A DNA stretch of 64,000 nucleotides from Arthrobacter celericrescens (GCF_003614925.1 NZ_QYLP01000096.1:1-64000), one strand, 5' to 3'; shown: positions 54,884-63,968, counted from the first letter of the stretch. Made by a program: numbers and translations. Notes: generated by a model not told the origin, from the sequence alone.

Positions 54884-54931
54884 CCGACGGCGGCACCGCA
54901 CTTTCACGGGAAGGCAGGGTGCCGCCGTCGG
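54884..54931. terminator. Bidirectional hairpin between the VOC gene and fdhF-like gene
   Basis: 14-bp stem: CCGACGGCGGCACC (54884-54897) and GGTGCCGCCGTCGG (54918-54931) with a 20-base loop. It lies between convergent stop codons, the usual place for a shared terminator, though without a T-run. Its arm sequence is repeated in a second hairpin at 57401-57432 on the other side of the oxidoreductase gene. Confidence 0.7.
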
Positions 54932-54941
54932 GCCCCAAGCG

Positions 54942-57278
54942 TCAACCGGCGCTGCGCGCGATGGTGACTTTCAGGTTCTTCATGATCGGCTGGTCGCTTT
55001 GCGTGCTGTAGTCGCCGATGGCGCACAGGACGTTCATCTCCGGCATGTACCCGGCGGCGCAGCTGCGGGGAATGTCGTACGGGATCGCGAGGTATCCGTG
55101 CAGCGAGCGCGTTGACCCATCCCGGGCCGTGCTGACGATGTCCACCGGGTCGAGCTCCTTGATGCCCCGGTCCGCCATGTCCTGATTGTTCATGAACACC
55201 AGGGTGCGCAGGTTCTTGATGCCGCGGTAGCGGTCGTTGTCCGAATAGATGGTGGTGTTCCACTGGTCGTGCGAGCGCATGGTTCCCAGCGAGATGGTTC
55301 CGGGGGCCGGGATGACGTCGGGCAGCGGGGCCGCGGAGAAGCCGGCCTTCCCGGTCGGCGTGTTGAACACGAGTTCCCGAGCGGGCTGCTTGAGCCGGAA
55401 CCCCAGCGGAAGCCGGACGCGGCGGTTGAAGTCCTCGAAGCCGTCCAGCACCTTGGACATGGTGTCCCGGATGCGGTCGTAGTCCCCCACGTACCAGGCC
55501 CACGGCGTTGTGCTTTCCGGCAGCGCGGCCTGGGCGATACCGGCGATGATGGCCGGTTCGGAGAGTAGTTGCGGGGACGCGGGGCGCTTCATGCCGACGG
55601 ACAGGTGGACCATGCTCATCGAGTCCTCAACCGAGGTGCTCTGGAGCCCGTTGGCCTGTTCGTCCTTCTCGGTGCGGCCCAGGCAGGGCAGGATCAGGGC
55701 CTGGCGCCCGTGCACGAGGTGGCTGCGGTTGAGCTTGGTGCTCACATGCACCGTCAGTTCGCAGTTGCGCAGCCCCGCGTAGGTGTACGGGGTGTCCGGG
55801 GCAGCGAGGGCGAAGTTGCCGCCCATGCCCACGAAAACCTTCACGTCGCCCCGGTGCATTGCCTCGATGGTGCGGACCGTGTCCAGGCCGTGGGCGCGCG
55901 GGGATTCGATGCCGCACACCTCGTCCAGCCGGGCCAGGAAGTGCTCGGTGGGCCGGTGGTCGATGCCGCAGGTCCGGTTGCCCTGGACGTTGCTGTGTCC
56001 GCGTACCGGCGAGGGCCCGGCGCCTTCGCGGCCCAGGTTGCCGCGCAGCAGCAGCACGTTGACGATCTCCCGGATGGTGTCCACGCCGTGGTCGTGCTGG
56101 GTGATGCCCAGGCACCAGCTGATGATGCTGCGGTCGGCGTTGCGATAGACCCGGGCGGCCTTGAGGACGTCGGCCCGGGACAGCCCGGACTGCCGCTCGA
56201 TGTCGCCCCACGGGGTGGCCTCGCAGACAGCCCGGTACTCCTCGAAGCCGGCGGTGTGCCGCTCGATGAATTCCTGGTCCAGCGCCTTGGGGTCGGTGGC
56301 GGACATTTCCAGGATGGCCTTGGCCATGCCGCGCAGCAGGGCCATGTCGCCGCCGATGCGCGGCTGCAGGTTCAGGGTGCTGCTCTTCGTGGAGCGGAAG
56401 ATGGCCATGTCCAGCACGTCGTGCGGAACGATCGTGCGGCTCGCGGCGGCTTCCACCAGGGGGTTGATGTGCACGATCTGCGCCCCGCGGCGGTGCGCTT
56501 CGGCGAGCGCGGTCAGCATCCTGGGCGCGTTGGACGCCGCGTTCACGCCGATGATGAACAGGGCATCCGTGGCTTCCCAGTCCGCCAGGTCCACCGTCCC
56601 CTTTCCCGTGCCGAGGGCTGCCCTGAGTGCGCGTCCGCTGGCTTCGTGGCACATGTTGGAACAGTCCGGCAGGTTGTTTGTGCCCAGTTCGCGGGCGAGG
56701 AGTTGGTAGAGGAACGTCGCCTCGTTGCCCAGCCGGCCGGAGGTGTAGAACGAAGCCTGGTTGGGGTCGTCCAGTTCCCGCAGCGAGCGGCCGAGCAGCT
56801 CGAAGGCATCACCCCAGCTGATCGGCACGTAATGGTCCGTGGCGGCGTCGTAGGCCATCGGTTCGGTCAGGCGGCCCTTGTTCTCCAGCTCGAACTCGCT
56901 CCATCCGGACAGTTCCTGCACCGAATGCTCCGCGAAGAACTCCCGGCCCACCCGCTTGTGGGTCATTTCCCAGGTGACGTGCTTGATGCCGTTTTCGCAG
57001 ATGTCCAGGTGCAGGCCCTTGGTGTCGTCCGGCCAGGCGCATCCTGGGCAGTCGAAGCCCTTGCCTTCATGGTTCATCCGGAAAATGGCCCGGGGCCCGT
57101 CCAGCAGGGTGCGTTCCCGGAGCAGGATCCGCCCCACGCTCATCGCCGCGCCCCAGCCTGCTGCGGGGTGGTGGTACGGGCCGCTGAACTCCGGCTTCCC
57201 CTTCGGCGCCTCCCCCTCACCGGCACCCCGATTGGCGTCTACACCGTCCAGTTGCTGCTTGTTGTCGAAGGCGTCCAA
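54942..57278 (-). CDS. FdhF/YdeP-family molybdopterin oxidoreductase
   Basis: 778-residue molybdopterin-dependent oxidoreductase of the formate dehydrogenase-alpha-like YdeP group. A CPGCAW motif near residue 77 replaces the full four-Cys Fe-S site of classic FdhF. SNMCHEASG supplies the likely Mo-ligand Cys, and the cofactor-binding regions IIGVNAASNAPRMLTALAEA and GPSPVRGHSNVQGNRTCGID are present. There is no twin-arginine signal, so it is cytoplasmic. The electron acceptor and substrate are unknown; YdeP has been linked to acid resistance in E. coli. fdhD and the cofactor genes are not in the window. Confidence 0.9.
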   Translation of the reverse strand: MDAFDNKQQLDGVDANRGAGEGEAPKGKPEFSGPYHHPAAGWGAAMSVGRILLRERTLLDGPRAIFRMNHEGKGFDCPGCAWPDDTKGLHLDICENGIKHVTWEMTHKRVGREFFAEHSVQELSGWSEFELENKGRLTEPMAYDAATDHYVPISWGDAFELLGRSLRELDDPNQASFYTSGRLGNEATFLYQLLARELGTNNLPDCSNMCHEASGRALRAALGTGKGTVDLADWEATDALFIIGVNAASNAPRMLTALAEAHRRGAQIVHINPLVEAAASRTIVPHDVLDMAIFRSTKSSTLNLQPRIGGDMALLRGMAKAILEMSATDPKALDQEFIERHTAGFEEYRAVCEATPWGDIERQSGLSRADVLKAARVYRNADRSIISWCLGITQHDHGVDTIREIVNVLLLRGNLGREGAGPSPVRGHSNVQGNRTCGIDHRPTEHFLARLDEVCGIESPRAHGLDTVRTIEAMHRGDVKVFVGMGGNFALAAPDTPYTYAGLRNCELTVHVSTKLNRSHLVHGRQALILPCLGRTEKDEQANGLQSTSVEDSMSMVHLSVGMKRPASPQLLSEPAIIAGIAQAALPESTTPWAWYVGDYDRIRDTMSKVLDGFEDFNRRVRLPLGFRLKQPARELVFNTPTGKAGFSAAPLPDVIPAPGTISLGTMRSHDQWNTTIYSDNDRYRGIKNLRTLVFMNNQDMADRGIKELDPVDIVSTARDGSTRSLHGYLAIPYDIPRSCAAGYMPEMNVLCAIGDYSTQSDQPIMKNLKVTIARSAG

Positions 57279-57707
57279 GAAGTTTCACCCACCCGCAGTC
57301 AGGGGCGTGCCGGACACACGCCGTCGCTTTGGAGCCTAGACCCGCCAGCGGTGATGGGACCAGACCCGCGAGCCATCCGCAGGGTGTTCGGCACACAGTA
57401 CGACGGCGGCACCCGGGTAGGTGCCGCCGTCGGACTTTCCGAGGGGGCCGACGACGGCTGGGGAGAGAGCCAGGGCCCCGGGCCCCTTAGGGCTCTCACG
57501 TCGCCGACCCCGCCTTGTTAACCGCATTGCGGGGCTTTTGGGAAGGAATCTTCAGCTACATATATTCAACGCCTTGGCGGCGCGTTTGACTCCTGTGCGG
57601 GGCAATCCCCTTTCGCCCCAGCGGACCCTCGCGTCCCGGTAATGCAACTTGACAACATATGTCACTCGTAATGCCTTAGGCTTGGCCTCGCAAGGGGGTA
57701 GTAGGTC
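57279..57707. other. Intergenic region between divergent fdhF-like and GGDEF genes
   Basis: 429 bases with no convincing gene. It holds the hairpin at 57401-57432 and a -35-like TTGACA at 57649-57654 before the GGDEF gene without a clear -10. Short frames here run through the hairpin and lack ribosome sites. Confidence 0.6.
57401..57432. repeat. Hairpin repeating the arm sequence of the 54.9-kb terminator
   Basis: Perfect 13-bp stem CGACGGCGGCACC (57401-57413)/GGTGCCGCCGTCG (57420-57432) with loop CGGGTA. The arms are identical to the inner 13 bp of the hairpin at 54884-54931. It sits upstream of the oxidoreductase, where a terminator of a neighbouring gene is not expected. Confidence 0.8.
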
Positions 57708-58856
57708 ATGGAACTCGATACTTTGAGCCTGAGGGTGGCTTTCGGAGTCGTCTCGGTCATCCTGTGCTTGTTGTTTTTCGCGTCGTTCCGCCAGACGCGC
57801 TCACCATACAGCGGCTGGTGGTGCATTTCGCTCGTGGCCTTCCTGGCAGGGAACATGGGCTTCCTCCTCACCGGAACGCCGCACCAGGTCTGGGCGGATC
57901 CGCTTGGCAACGCCCTTCTGGTCGGCGGGGCGTTCAGCGTCTGGGCCGGCGCGCGTTCGTTGCGGCTGCGGCCGACCCCGCTCTGGCTCATCATCACTCC
58001 CCCGGCGATCACCGCGGTGGCTTCGGTGCTGGAAAACCCGCAGTCCAACGAATGGTCGGGCGGCCTGGTGTACCTGGGCCTGATGGCCGTGGGCCTTGGC
58101 CTGGCGACCCGCGAGCTGGCGCTGCTTAGGCCCCGCAGATCCTACGTCAACCGTTCCCTTACAGTGGGCGCGGGAGTCCTTGCGGCCTTCTATCTCTGCC
58201 GCTGGCCCGTGTACCTGCTCGAAGGACCCGACGGCCCCGGCTTCCGGACCTGGTTCAGCTCCGGAGTAACCAGCTTGCTGACCATCGCCCTCCTGGTCAC
58301 AGTGTCTTTCAGCATGACGGCGCTGAGCAACGCCCAGCTGATCAGCGGCCTCAACGAGCGCGCCAACCGGGACAGCCTCACGGGCGTCCTCAACCGCAGG
58401 GCTTTCATGGAGCTGGCCGCCCGCGAGGTGCAGCGCATGGACGCGACCGGGACGGCCTCCACGTTGATCATGGCGGACCTGGACCGCTTCAAGGAACTCA
58501 ACGACAAACACGGCCGCGCCGCAGGTGACGCCGCCATCCAGGCGTTCGCCTCCGCAGCCGTCGCCTCGATCCGGTCCACCGACCTCGTGGGGCGCTACGG
58601 CGGCGAGAAATTCCTCATCCTGCTCCCGGGAGCCGAACAGGAAACCGGGGAGGTCATCGCCGCCGTGATCAGCCGTGCCCTGGCCGCCGCGCCCACGCCT
58701 AAGGGCGTCGTATTCCCCACCGTGAGCTACGGGGTCGCGGCGAGCGCAATCGCCGACGCCGACCTGCCGCGCATGGTCGCTGCTGCCGACGCTGCCCTGT
58801 ACAAGGCCAAGACCCTCGGCAGGAACCAGGTGGTCTTCGCCAGCCGGCAGCCGTAG
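57708..58856 (+). CDS. Membrane-bound GGDEF protein (probable diguanylate cyclase)
   Basis: 382 residues. About six hydrophobic helices fill residues 1-205, followed by a GGDEF domain (about 218-378). The signature is GGEKF (298-302): the key third-position acid (Glu300) is kept and the fourth is Lys rather than Glu. The metal-binding DLD (257-259) is present, as is an RxxD inhibitory site (RSTD, 289-292). It would make cyclic di-GMP in response to a membrane signal, provided the Lys301 variant is active. There is no EAL domain. A good AGGG-type site precedes the ATG at 57708. Confidence 0.88.
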   Translation: MELDTLSLRVAFGVVSVILCLLFFASFRQTRSPYSGWWCISLVAFLAGNMGFLLTGTPHQVWADPLGNALLVGGAFSVWAGARSLRLRPTPLWLIITPPAITAVASVLENPQSNEWSGGLVYLGLMAVGLGLATRELALLRPRRSYVNRSLTVGAGVLAAFYLCRWPVYLLEGPDGPGFRTWFSSGVTSLLTIALLVTVSFSMTALSNAQLISGLNERANRDSLTGVLNRRAFMELAAREVQRMDATGTASTLIMADLDRFKELNDKHGRAAGDAAIQAFASAAVASIRSTDLVGRYGGEKFLILLPGAEQETGEVIAAVISRALAAAPTPKGVVFPTVSYGVAASAIADADLPRMVAAADAALYKAKTLGRNQVVFASRQP

Positions 58857-58861
58857 CGCGG

Positions 58862-60193
58862 CTAGCCCCCGATCGCCGGTGTGGCCCTGAAGGCGTTGAC
58901 AGCCCTGTCCGCGATGACCTGCGCGTCGGTCCCGGAGTCCAGGATCGTGTTCCGGGCCGACTCGGAATCGACCAGGACGGCCGTGACTGCGAGGCTGTCC
59001 GAGGCCTCGGTGGCCAACAGGGCGTCTACCTGGGCCGCGAAGCAGGAGTCGCTGGACGCGGCGTGAACGTCCAGGGCCACCACGTGGTTGTTGGAGACGA
59101 AGTTGCCGGTCCCCGCCTGCAGCCGGATGATCACGGGCGTCGCACCGGCCGGCCGGATGCTCCCGGCGTCGATGACTTCGGAGAAGTGGTTCCCCACCAC
59201 GGTGTTGTTGCTGCCGTCCACGCTGAGGAGCCCGGTGAAGTCGTCCAGTCCGTTGCCGACTCCCAGGAAAGGCGTCCAGGGCTCGTGGTCGCGCAGGAAG
59301 TGGTTCGTGGCCACGAGGTTCTCCGAACTGTTCGCCGCGAGGACCACCATGCCCGGGTAGAACGAATGCAGGCGGTTGTTGGTGACGCTCGACCGCGTGA
59401 CGCCTTGCAGGTGCACGCTGCTCGCACCCCGGGGGAACACGTTGTTCGCGGTGATCAGGAGCCCGCCATGGTTCTCGGCGTGGATCGAGTGCCCCTTGAA
59501 GCCTGCTCCGATCAGGTTGTCGGTGATCTTCGATGCCTGTCCCCACCCGCGCAGCTCGATGCAGCTTCCGCATTCGGCGATGAAGTTGTCGTGGATGGAG
59601 AGCGCGTCCGCGTGGTAGATGGTGAGGGCGTTCTCTAGGTAGACGAACCCCATGCCCGTGACGCGGAAGGAATCGTTGGCATTCGCCACATAGATGCCGG
59701 TCTTACCGTTCACGTAGCTGTTCTCCGCCGGCAGCCCCGATCCGTCGTCGGTGAAGTGCAGCCCGTCGATGCAGAAGTTCGAGAACTCCACCGAGCTGAT
59801 CCGCGGGCTCCCGGTCCGCTCGACGTAGAAGGCGGCTCCGGCCGCCTCCGACCCACCGGCGGGAAGGTCCACCAGGATGCGGCTTCCCCCGGGCCACAGT
59901 TCGTGCAGGCCGGGCCACTCATCCTCGGGAACATTGAACCGGATGCTCGACGAGGTGAAGCCGTGCCCCGCGCCCTGGATCCGCAGGAAGCTGATGTCGA
60001 TCAGCACCTGCGTGCGGAGGCGGTAGTCCCCCGGCGGGAGGTAGATCACGGCACCCGGCTTCCCGCCGTCGTTCACATCGGTGTCGGTCTGGCGCTCTTT
60101 GACGTCGGCGATGATGCTGTTGATGACTTCGCCCACGTCCTTGGACGCGTTGCCGACGGGCCAGGTAGTGACGTCGTAGTGGTTGCTTTGCAT
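58862..60193 (-). CDS. GH91 difructose-anhydride enzyme without signal peptide (probable DFA III hydrolase)
   Basis: 443-residue right-handed beta-helix protein of glycoside hydrolase family 91 (inulin fructotransferase family): DVGEVINSIIADVKERQ, IQGAGHGFTSSSIRFNV and many ITDN/VTNN turns. The catalytic Asp and Glu of the family are spaced exactly 11 residues apart: Asp202 in HDNFIAECG and Glu213 in CIEL. Secreted fructotransferases carry a signal peptide; this protein starts directly with the mature region and has none. An intracellular GH91 beside a GH32 enzyme and ABC permeases is best explained as a DFA III hydrolase that opens difructose anhydride III to inulobiose (inference). Confidence 0.85.
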   Translation of the reverse strand: MQSNHYDVTTWPVGNASKDVGEVINSIIADVKERQTDTDVNDGGKPGAVIYLPPGDYRLRTQVLIDISFLRIQGAGHGFTSSSIRFNVPEDEWPGLHELWPGGSRILVDLPAGGSEAAGAAFYVERTGSPRISSVEFSNFCIDGLHFTDDGSGLPAENSYVNGKTGIYVANANDSFRVTGMGFVYLENALTIYHADALSIHDNFIAECGSCIELRGWGQASKITDNLIGAGFKGHSIHAENHGGLLITANNVFPRGASSVHLQGVTRSSVTNNRLHSFYPGMVVLAANSSENLVATNHFLRDHEPWTPFLGVGNGLDDFTGLLSVDGSNNTVVGNHFSEVIDAGSIRPAGATPVIIRLQAGTGNFVSNNHVVALDVHAASSDSCFAAQVDALLATEASDSLAVTAVLVDSESARNTILDSGTDAQVIADRAVNAFRATPAIGG

Positions 60194-60212
60194 GGCTTCT
60201 TCCTTTGGTGCT

Positions 60213-61814
60213 TCAGGAGCGTGTTGAGACCGCGAGTTTCAGTATGGTTGCCGTGCCGCCCTCCGCCGAGAGCCGGTTTTCCCGGCTTCCGGCCTCGGGG
60301 AAGATGAGGTCGGTCAGGACCACCCTGCCGCCTTGGGCGAATACTTCAACCGAGCAATGGTCGACGACGACGAGCAGCTTGAGTATGCCGTCCTCCAGGA
60401 CCAGCGGGGCCGACTCGGCCGAAGCGAATTTCGTGTGGAAGCCGGTGTCTCCGGAGTGCCTGCGGTCAAGGGTGAGTGTGGCGCTGCCCGGGTGGTAGCT
60501 GAGGACGGTCCCCTCGCGTCCGTCGCTGCTTCCGTGGAGCAGGAAATCGACACGCCCGGCATTCCCGGGCCGGATCTCCGCCTCGATGATGTGGGCGCTG
60601 CCGGGTACCGCGTCCGGCAGGCGGACGGCGGAATCCCGCAGTTCGGAATCCCGCAGTTCGAAGGTGCCCATGGCTTCCGCTGGTGGCCCAGCCAGGACCG
60701 GTTGCTGGATAAGTACCGGTTGCTGGAGGAGGGGGGCGGAACCGGCGACGGCGGTGCGGCCCGCCGTCGACAAGCTGAGTTCGCGCGCGAGGGTCATCGA
60801 GGACCGCCATGGGGCGGTGGGCAGTTCGTTGGCGTAGTCCCAGTTGTTCATCCAGCCGATGATGATGCGCCGGCCATCGGGGACTTCGCTGAAGGACACG
60901 GAGGCGTAGCAGTCGCGTCCCCAGTCCAGCCACAGGCATTGCTGAAGGGCGGCGGAGCGCGCCCCGGCGTCGGCGATCGACGACAGTCCCGCGGGTGCCG
61001 CAAGTGAACCGGCGTCCGGGACGAACCGGGCGCCGTTGAACTGTCCGACGAAGTACTGGCCGCCGGATCCTCCCGCCACCGCGCCGGGGTTGATGTTCAC
61101 GATCAGGACCCACTTGACGGTGTCCGGATCCCCGTCCACGGGCAGGGGAAAGAGATCGGGGCACTCCCACTCGCCGGAGTCGGCGTTGGCCGGGCCGAAG
61201 TCGCTCAGGAAGTCCCAGGACTTGAGGTCGTCCGAACGGTAGAGGACTACTTTCTGCTGCTGCGCTTCGACGGCAACCATCACCCAGAAGGCGCCCTGGC
61301 CGCCTTCGTAGCGGAAGACCTTGGGGTCGCGGAAGTTCGCGGAGTTCCTGGTGAGGACGGGGTTTGCGGTGTATTTCCGCCAGGTCATTCCTCCGTCCGT
61401 GCTGTACGCCAAGGACTGTGCCTGGGTGCCGCCGTGTTCGGACGGGGCCTTGAAGGCGCTGGTGTAGATGGCAACCAGGGCGGGTTCGTCCGCCGTGCCG
61501 AAGCCGGAGGTGTTGCCGTGGTCCACGACGACGCTGCCCGAGAAGATGTCCTCTGTTTCGTCGCAGGCAATGGCCACAGGGTGTTCCGTCCAGTGCAGCA
61601 GGTCGCGGGAGGTGGCGTGGCCCCAGGACATGTTGCCCCAGACGCTGCCGTACGGGTTGTTCTGGAAGAAGAGGTGGTACAGGCCGTTGTGGAAGACCAG
61701 GCCGTTCGGGTCGTTCAGCCACGTATCCCTTGCCGCGAAGTGGATGGCAGGCCGGAATCTAGTGGTGACGGCCGGGGCCGTTTCCGGGCGTGCGGCATCA
61801 AGGCGACTGGACAT
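60213..61814 (-). CDS. GH32 beta-fructofuranosidase
   Basis: 533-residue family 32 glycoside hydrolase. The nucleophile is Asp35 in TWLNDPNGLV, the transition-state stabiliser Asp163 in FRDPKV, and the acid/base Glu217 in WECPDLF. A five-bladed propeller is followed by a C-terminal beta-sandwich. There is no signal peptide, so it acts in the cytoplasm on imported inulobiose, sucrose or short fructans. A perfect 15-bp tandem duplication lies in the linker between the domains (60631-60660). It lies 19 bases before the GH91 gene, so the two are one operon. Confidence 0.94.
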   Translation of the reverse strand: MSSRLDAARPETAPAVTTRFRPAIHFAARDTWLNDPNGLVFHNGLYHLFFQNNPYGSVWGNMSWGHATSRDLLHWTEHPVAIACDETEDIFSGSVVVDHGNTSGFGTADEPALVAIYTSAFKAPSEHGGTQAQSLAYSTDGGMTWRKYTANPVLTRNSANFRDPKVFRYEGGQGAFWVMVAVEAQQQKVVLYRSDDLKSWDFLSDFGPANADSGEWECPDLFPLPVDGDPDTVKWVLIVNINPGAVAGGSGGQYFVGQFNGARFVPDAGSLAAPAGLSSIADAGARSAALQQCLWLDWGRDCYASVSFSEVPDGRRIIIGWMNNWDYANELPTAPWRSSMTLARELSLSTAGRTAVAGSAPLLQQPVLIQQPVLAGPPAEAMGTFELRDSELRDSAVRLPDAVPGSAHIIEAEIRPGNAGRVDFLLHGSSDGREGTVLSYHPGSATLTLDRRHSGDTGFHTKFASAESAPLVLEDGILKLLVVVDHCSVEVFAQGGRVVLTDLIFPEAGSRENRLSAEGGTATILKLAVSTRS

Positions 61815-61856
61815 GTCTGGTGTTTCCTCTTTGGGGTGGAAGGGGCTGGCTGCGTG

Positions 61857-62897
61857 TTACCGGGGAGCGGCGATGGACTCGCGGCTCACCAGCGGGCAGC
61901 CCAGGATGGTCGGTTGGAGTGCCATGGAGGCAAGATCGGCCTTGCCCTCGATGGCGTCAATCAGGTGCTCCGTGGCCCAGGCACCCATCTCGTAGTGGGG
62001 CAGGGCCACGGTGGTGAGGCCCGGGTAAAGGTTGGCGGCGATCAGCTCCTGGTCGTCGAAGCCAACCACCGAAAGGTCGTCCGGGATGCTGAGTCCCAAC
62101 TCCGCGGCAGCGCGGTAGGCGCCCATCGCCATCCGGTCGTTGTAACAGAACAGGCCGGTGGGCCGGTCCTCGCGGGCCAGGATCCGCCGGGCCGCCTCAT
62201 AGCCCCCATGCACCTCGGAAACCTCCGACTCGACAGGTGCCGAGCCGCCGTCGAGCCCTGCTTCGGTCAGCACGGCGCGGAAGGCCGCGAGCCGCTGGTG
62301 GGTGGCGGGGACGTCATCGGTGTTGTTGATGAAGCCCACCCGGGTGTGGCCCGCGTCGAGGAGCGCGCCCACGGCGGCGCGGGCACCGCCCTCCTCGTCC
62401 GGGATCACGGCGGTGATGTTTCCGCCGGTGGCCACCGAGTCGACGAGGACCGAGGGTACGCTGCCGAGGTTGGCCGGAAGCTCCACGTTGCGGTGGTACA
62501 TGGTGGCGTAGAGGATGCCGTCCACCCGGCGTTCCAGGAGGGCCTGGACGTCGGCCTGCCGGGATTCGAGGCTGGCCGAGCCCGGGGTGTTGATGATCAT
62601 GAGGTTGTAGCCCCGCGCCTTCGCGGCCTCGTCGGCGCCGAGAATGATCCGGCCCGCGTGGGGCGTGGTGGCGATTTCCTCGCTGACCAGGCCCAGCATG
62701 CCGGTCCTCTGCGTGCGCAGGGCCTGGGCGAGGCGGTTGGGGCCATAGCCCAGCTGCTCCGCCACGCTCCTGACCTTGTCCCGGGTTTCGGGGCTGATCC
62801 GGGCGTAGGCAACGTCATTGAGGACGTGGGAGACCGTTGTCACAGAGACGCCGGCAGCCTGGGCCACGTCCTTGATGCCGATGGTCTTGTTGCTCAT
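61857..62897 (-). CDS. LacI-family transcription regulator of the fructan cluster
   Basis: 346-residue LacI/GalR regulator. The DNA-binding domain is IGIKDVAQAAGVSVTTVSHVLNDVAYARIS, with the hinge-helix RLAQALRTQRTG. The periplasmic-binding-like core spans about residues 60-340. It lies between the ABC permease genes and the GH32/GH91 genes, all in the same direction, and probably represses the cluster until fructose, inulobiose or DFA III binds. There is an AAGGACG-type ribosome site before the ATG at 62897. Confidence 0.93.
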   Translation of the reverse strand: MSNKTIGIKDVAQAAGVSVTTVSHVLNDVAYARISPETRDKVRSVAEQLGYGPNRLAQALRTQRTGMLGLVSEEIATTPHAGRIILGADEAAKARGYNLMIINTPGSASLESRQADVQALLERRVDGILYATMYHRNVELPANLGSVPSVLVDSVATGGNITAVIPDEEGGARAAVGALLDAGHTRVGFINNTDDVPATHQRLAAFRAVLTEAGLDGGSAPVESEVSEVHGGYEAARRILAREDRPTGLFCYNDRMAMGAYRAAAELGLSIPDDLSVVGFDDQELIAANLYPGLTTVALPHYEMGAWATEHLIDAIEGKADLASMALQPTILGCPLVSRESIAAPR

Positions 62898-62993
62898 CTG
62901 TCTCCCACGTCCTTATGGTTGCTGATGCCCCGGGGGCTATCAGTAGGCTACTCGTTGCTGGCGGCCCGGCCCTTTGGCGGCGCTGACCCTTGT

Positions 62994-63017
62994 TAGCGCC
63001 GCCCCTTGTTGGCGCTA
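62994..63017. repeat. Small inverted repeat at the end of the permease gene
   Basis: TAGCGCC (62994-63000) and GGCGCTA (63011-63017) form 7-bp arms around a 10-base loop. It overlaps the permease stop codon. It could be a weak terminator, or a LacI-type GCGC-centred site; neither is firm. Confidence 0.4.
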
Positions 63018-63968
63018 GCCCTTTACAGCACCCAGCGTCATGCCAGCGACGATCTTGCGCTGCAGGAGAAGGGTCAGCAGGATGACCGGGATCGAGTAGA
63101 CCGCCGCGAGCGCGGTCATCGATCCCCAGTCGAGGCCGAACTGGGTTTGGAAGTTCGCGATCACCACGGGCGTTGTCTGCGAGCGGATCGCGGTCATCAG
63201 CAGCGCGAAGAGGAACTCGTTCCAGGAAGCCAGGAAGGCGAAGATCGCGGTGACGGCGATCCCGCCCGAAACCACCGGAATCACCACCCGCCACAGGGCA
63301 CCGAGCCGGCTGCAGCCGTCCACCGTGGCCGCTTCCTCCAGGTCGCGCGGGACGGCCTCGAAGAAGCTGGACATCAGCCAGATGGAGAGCGGCAGCGAAA
63401 TCGTGGTGTGGGCAATGGACAGCGCGATGGGCGTATCCGCCATTCCCACGGAGGCCATCATGGACGCCAGCGGAATGCCGATGGCCACCGGCGGCACCAT
63501 GCGGGTGACCAGCGCAGCCATGATGAACACCCGGCCGCTCGGCGTCTTGTAGCGGGTGATGCCGTAGGCCGCCGGTATCGCCAGCACCAGCGACAGCAGG
63601 GTGCTGATGATGGCCGTCTGGATGCTGTTGATGAAGGACGCCACCACGCCGCTGCGGCCGAGGGCATTCACGTAGTTTTCGAGCGTCCATTCCTTAGGCA
63701 GGACGGTGGGCGGCACGGCGATGGTGTCGATCGGCGTCTTGAAGGACGTGAACAGCAGGTACAGAAACGGGAAGCCGTACAGGACCATGGCCGCGGCCAG
63801 CAGGATCCAGAGGATGGTCCGGGTACTGCGGCGGCCGGCTTCGAGACCTTCGCGGTTGACGCCTCGGCGCTTGCGGCCGCCCTCGTGCGTGGTGCTTGGT
63901 ACGGAACTCCCGGCAGTCACCGCAGCCGCCTTCCCGGCGTCGGGCCTGGTACGTTCGGCGACGCGCAT
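63015..63968 (-). CDS. Carbohydrate ABC transporter permease, MalG type
   Basis: 317-residue permease with a long basic N-terminal tail (about 45 residues), six membrane helices and the EAA coupling loop (DLEEAATVDGCSRLGALWRV). Part of an ABC importer whose other parts lie to the right of the window; the ATG overlaps the stop of the upstream gene (ATGA). With the GH91/GH32 genes it probably imports difructose anhydride or short fructans. Confidence 0.93.
   Translation of the reverse strand: MRVAERTRPDAGKAAAVTAGSSVPSTTHEGGRKRRGVNREGLEAGRRSTRTILWILLAAAMVLYGFPFLYLLFTSFKTPIDTIAVPPTVLPKEWTLENYVNALGRSGVVASFINSIQTAIISTLLSLVLAIPAAYGITRYKTPSGRVFIMAALVTRMVPPVAIGIPLASMMASVGMADTPIALSIAHTTISLPLSIWLMSSFFEAVPRDLEEAATVDGCSRLGALWRVVIPVVSGGIAVTAIFAFLASWNEFLFALLMTAIRSQTTPVVIANFQTQFGLDWGSMTALAAVYSIPVILLTLLLQRKIVAGMTLGAVKG

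Noticed and set aside
55569..57521. 650-codon frame antisense to the FdhF-like gene
   Set aside because: Gly/Val/His-rich shadow without motifs.
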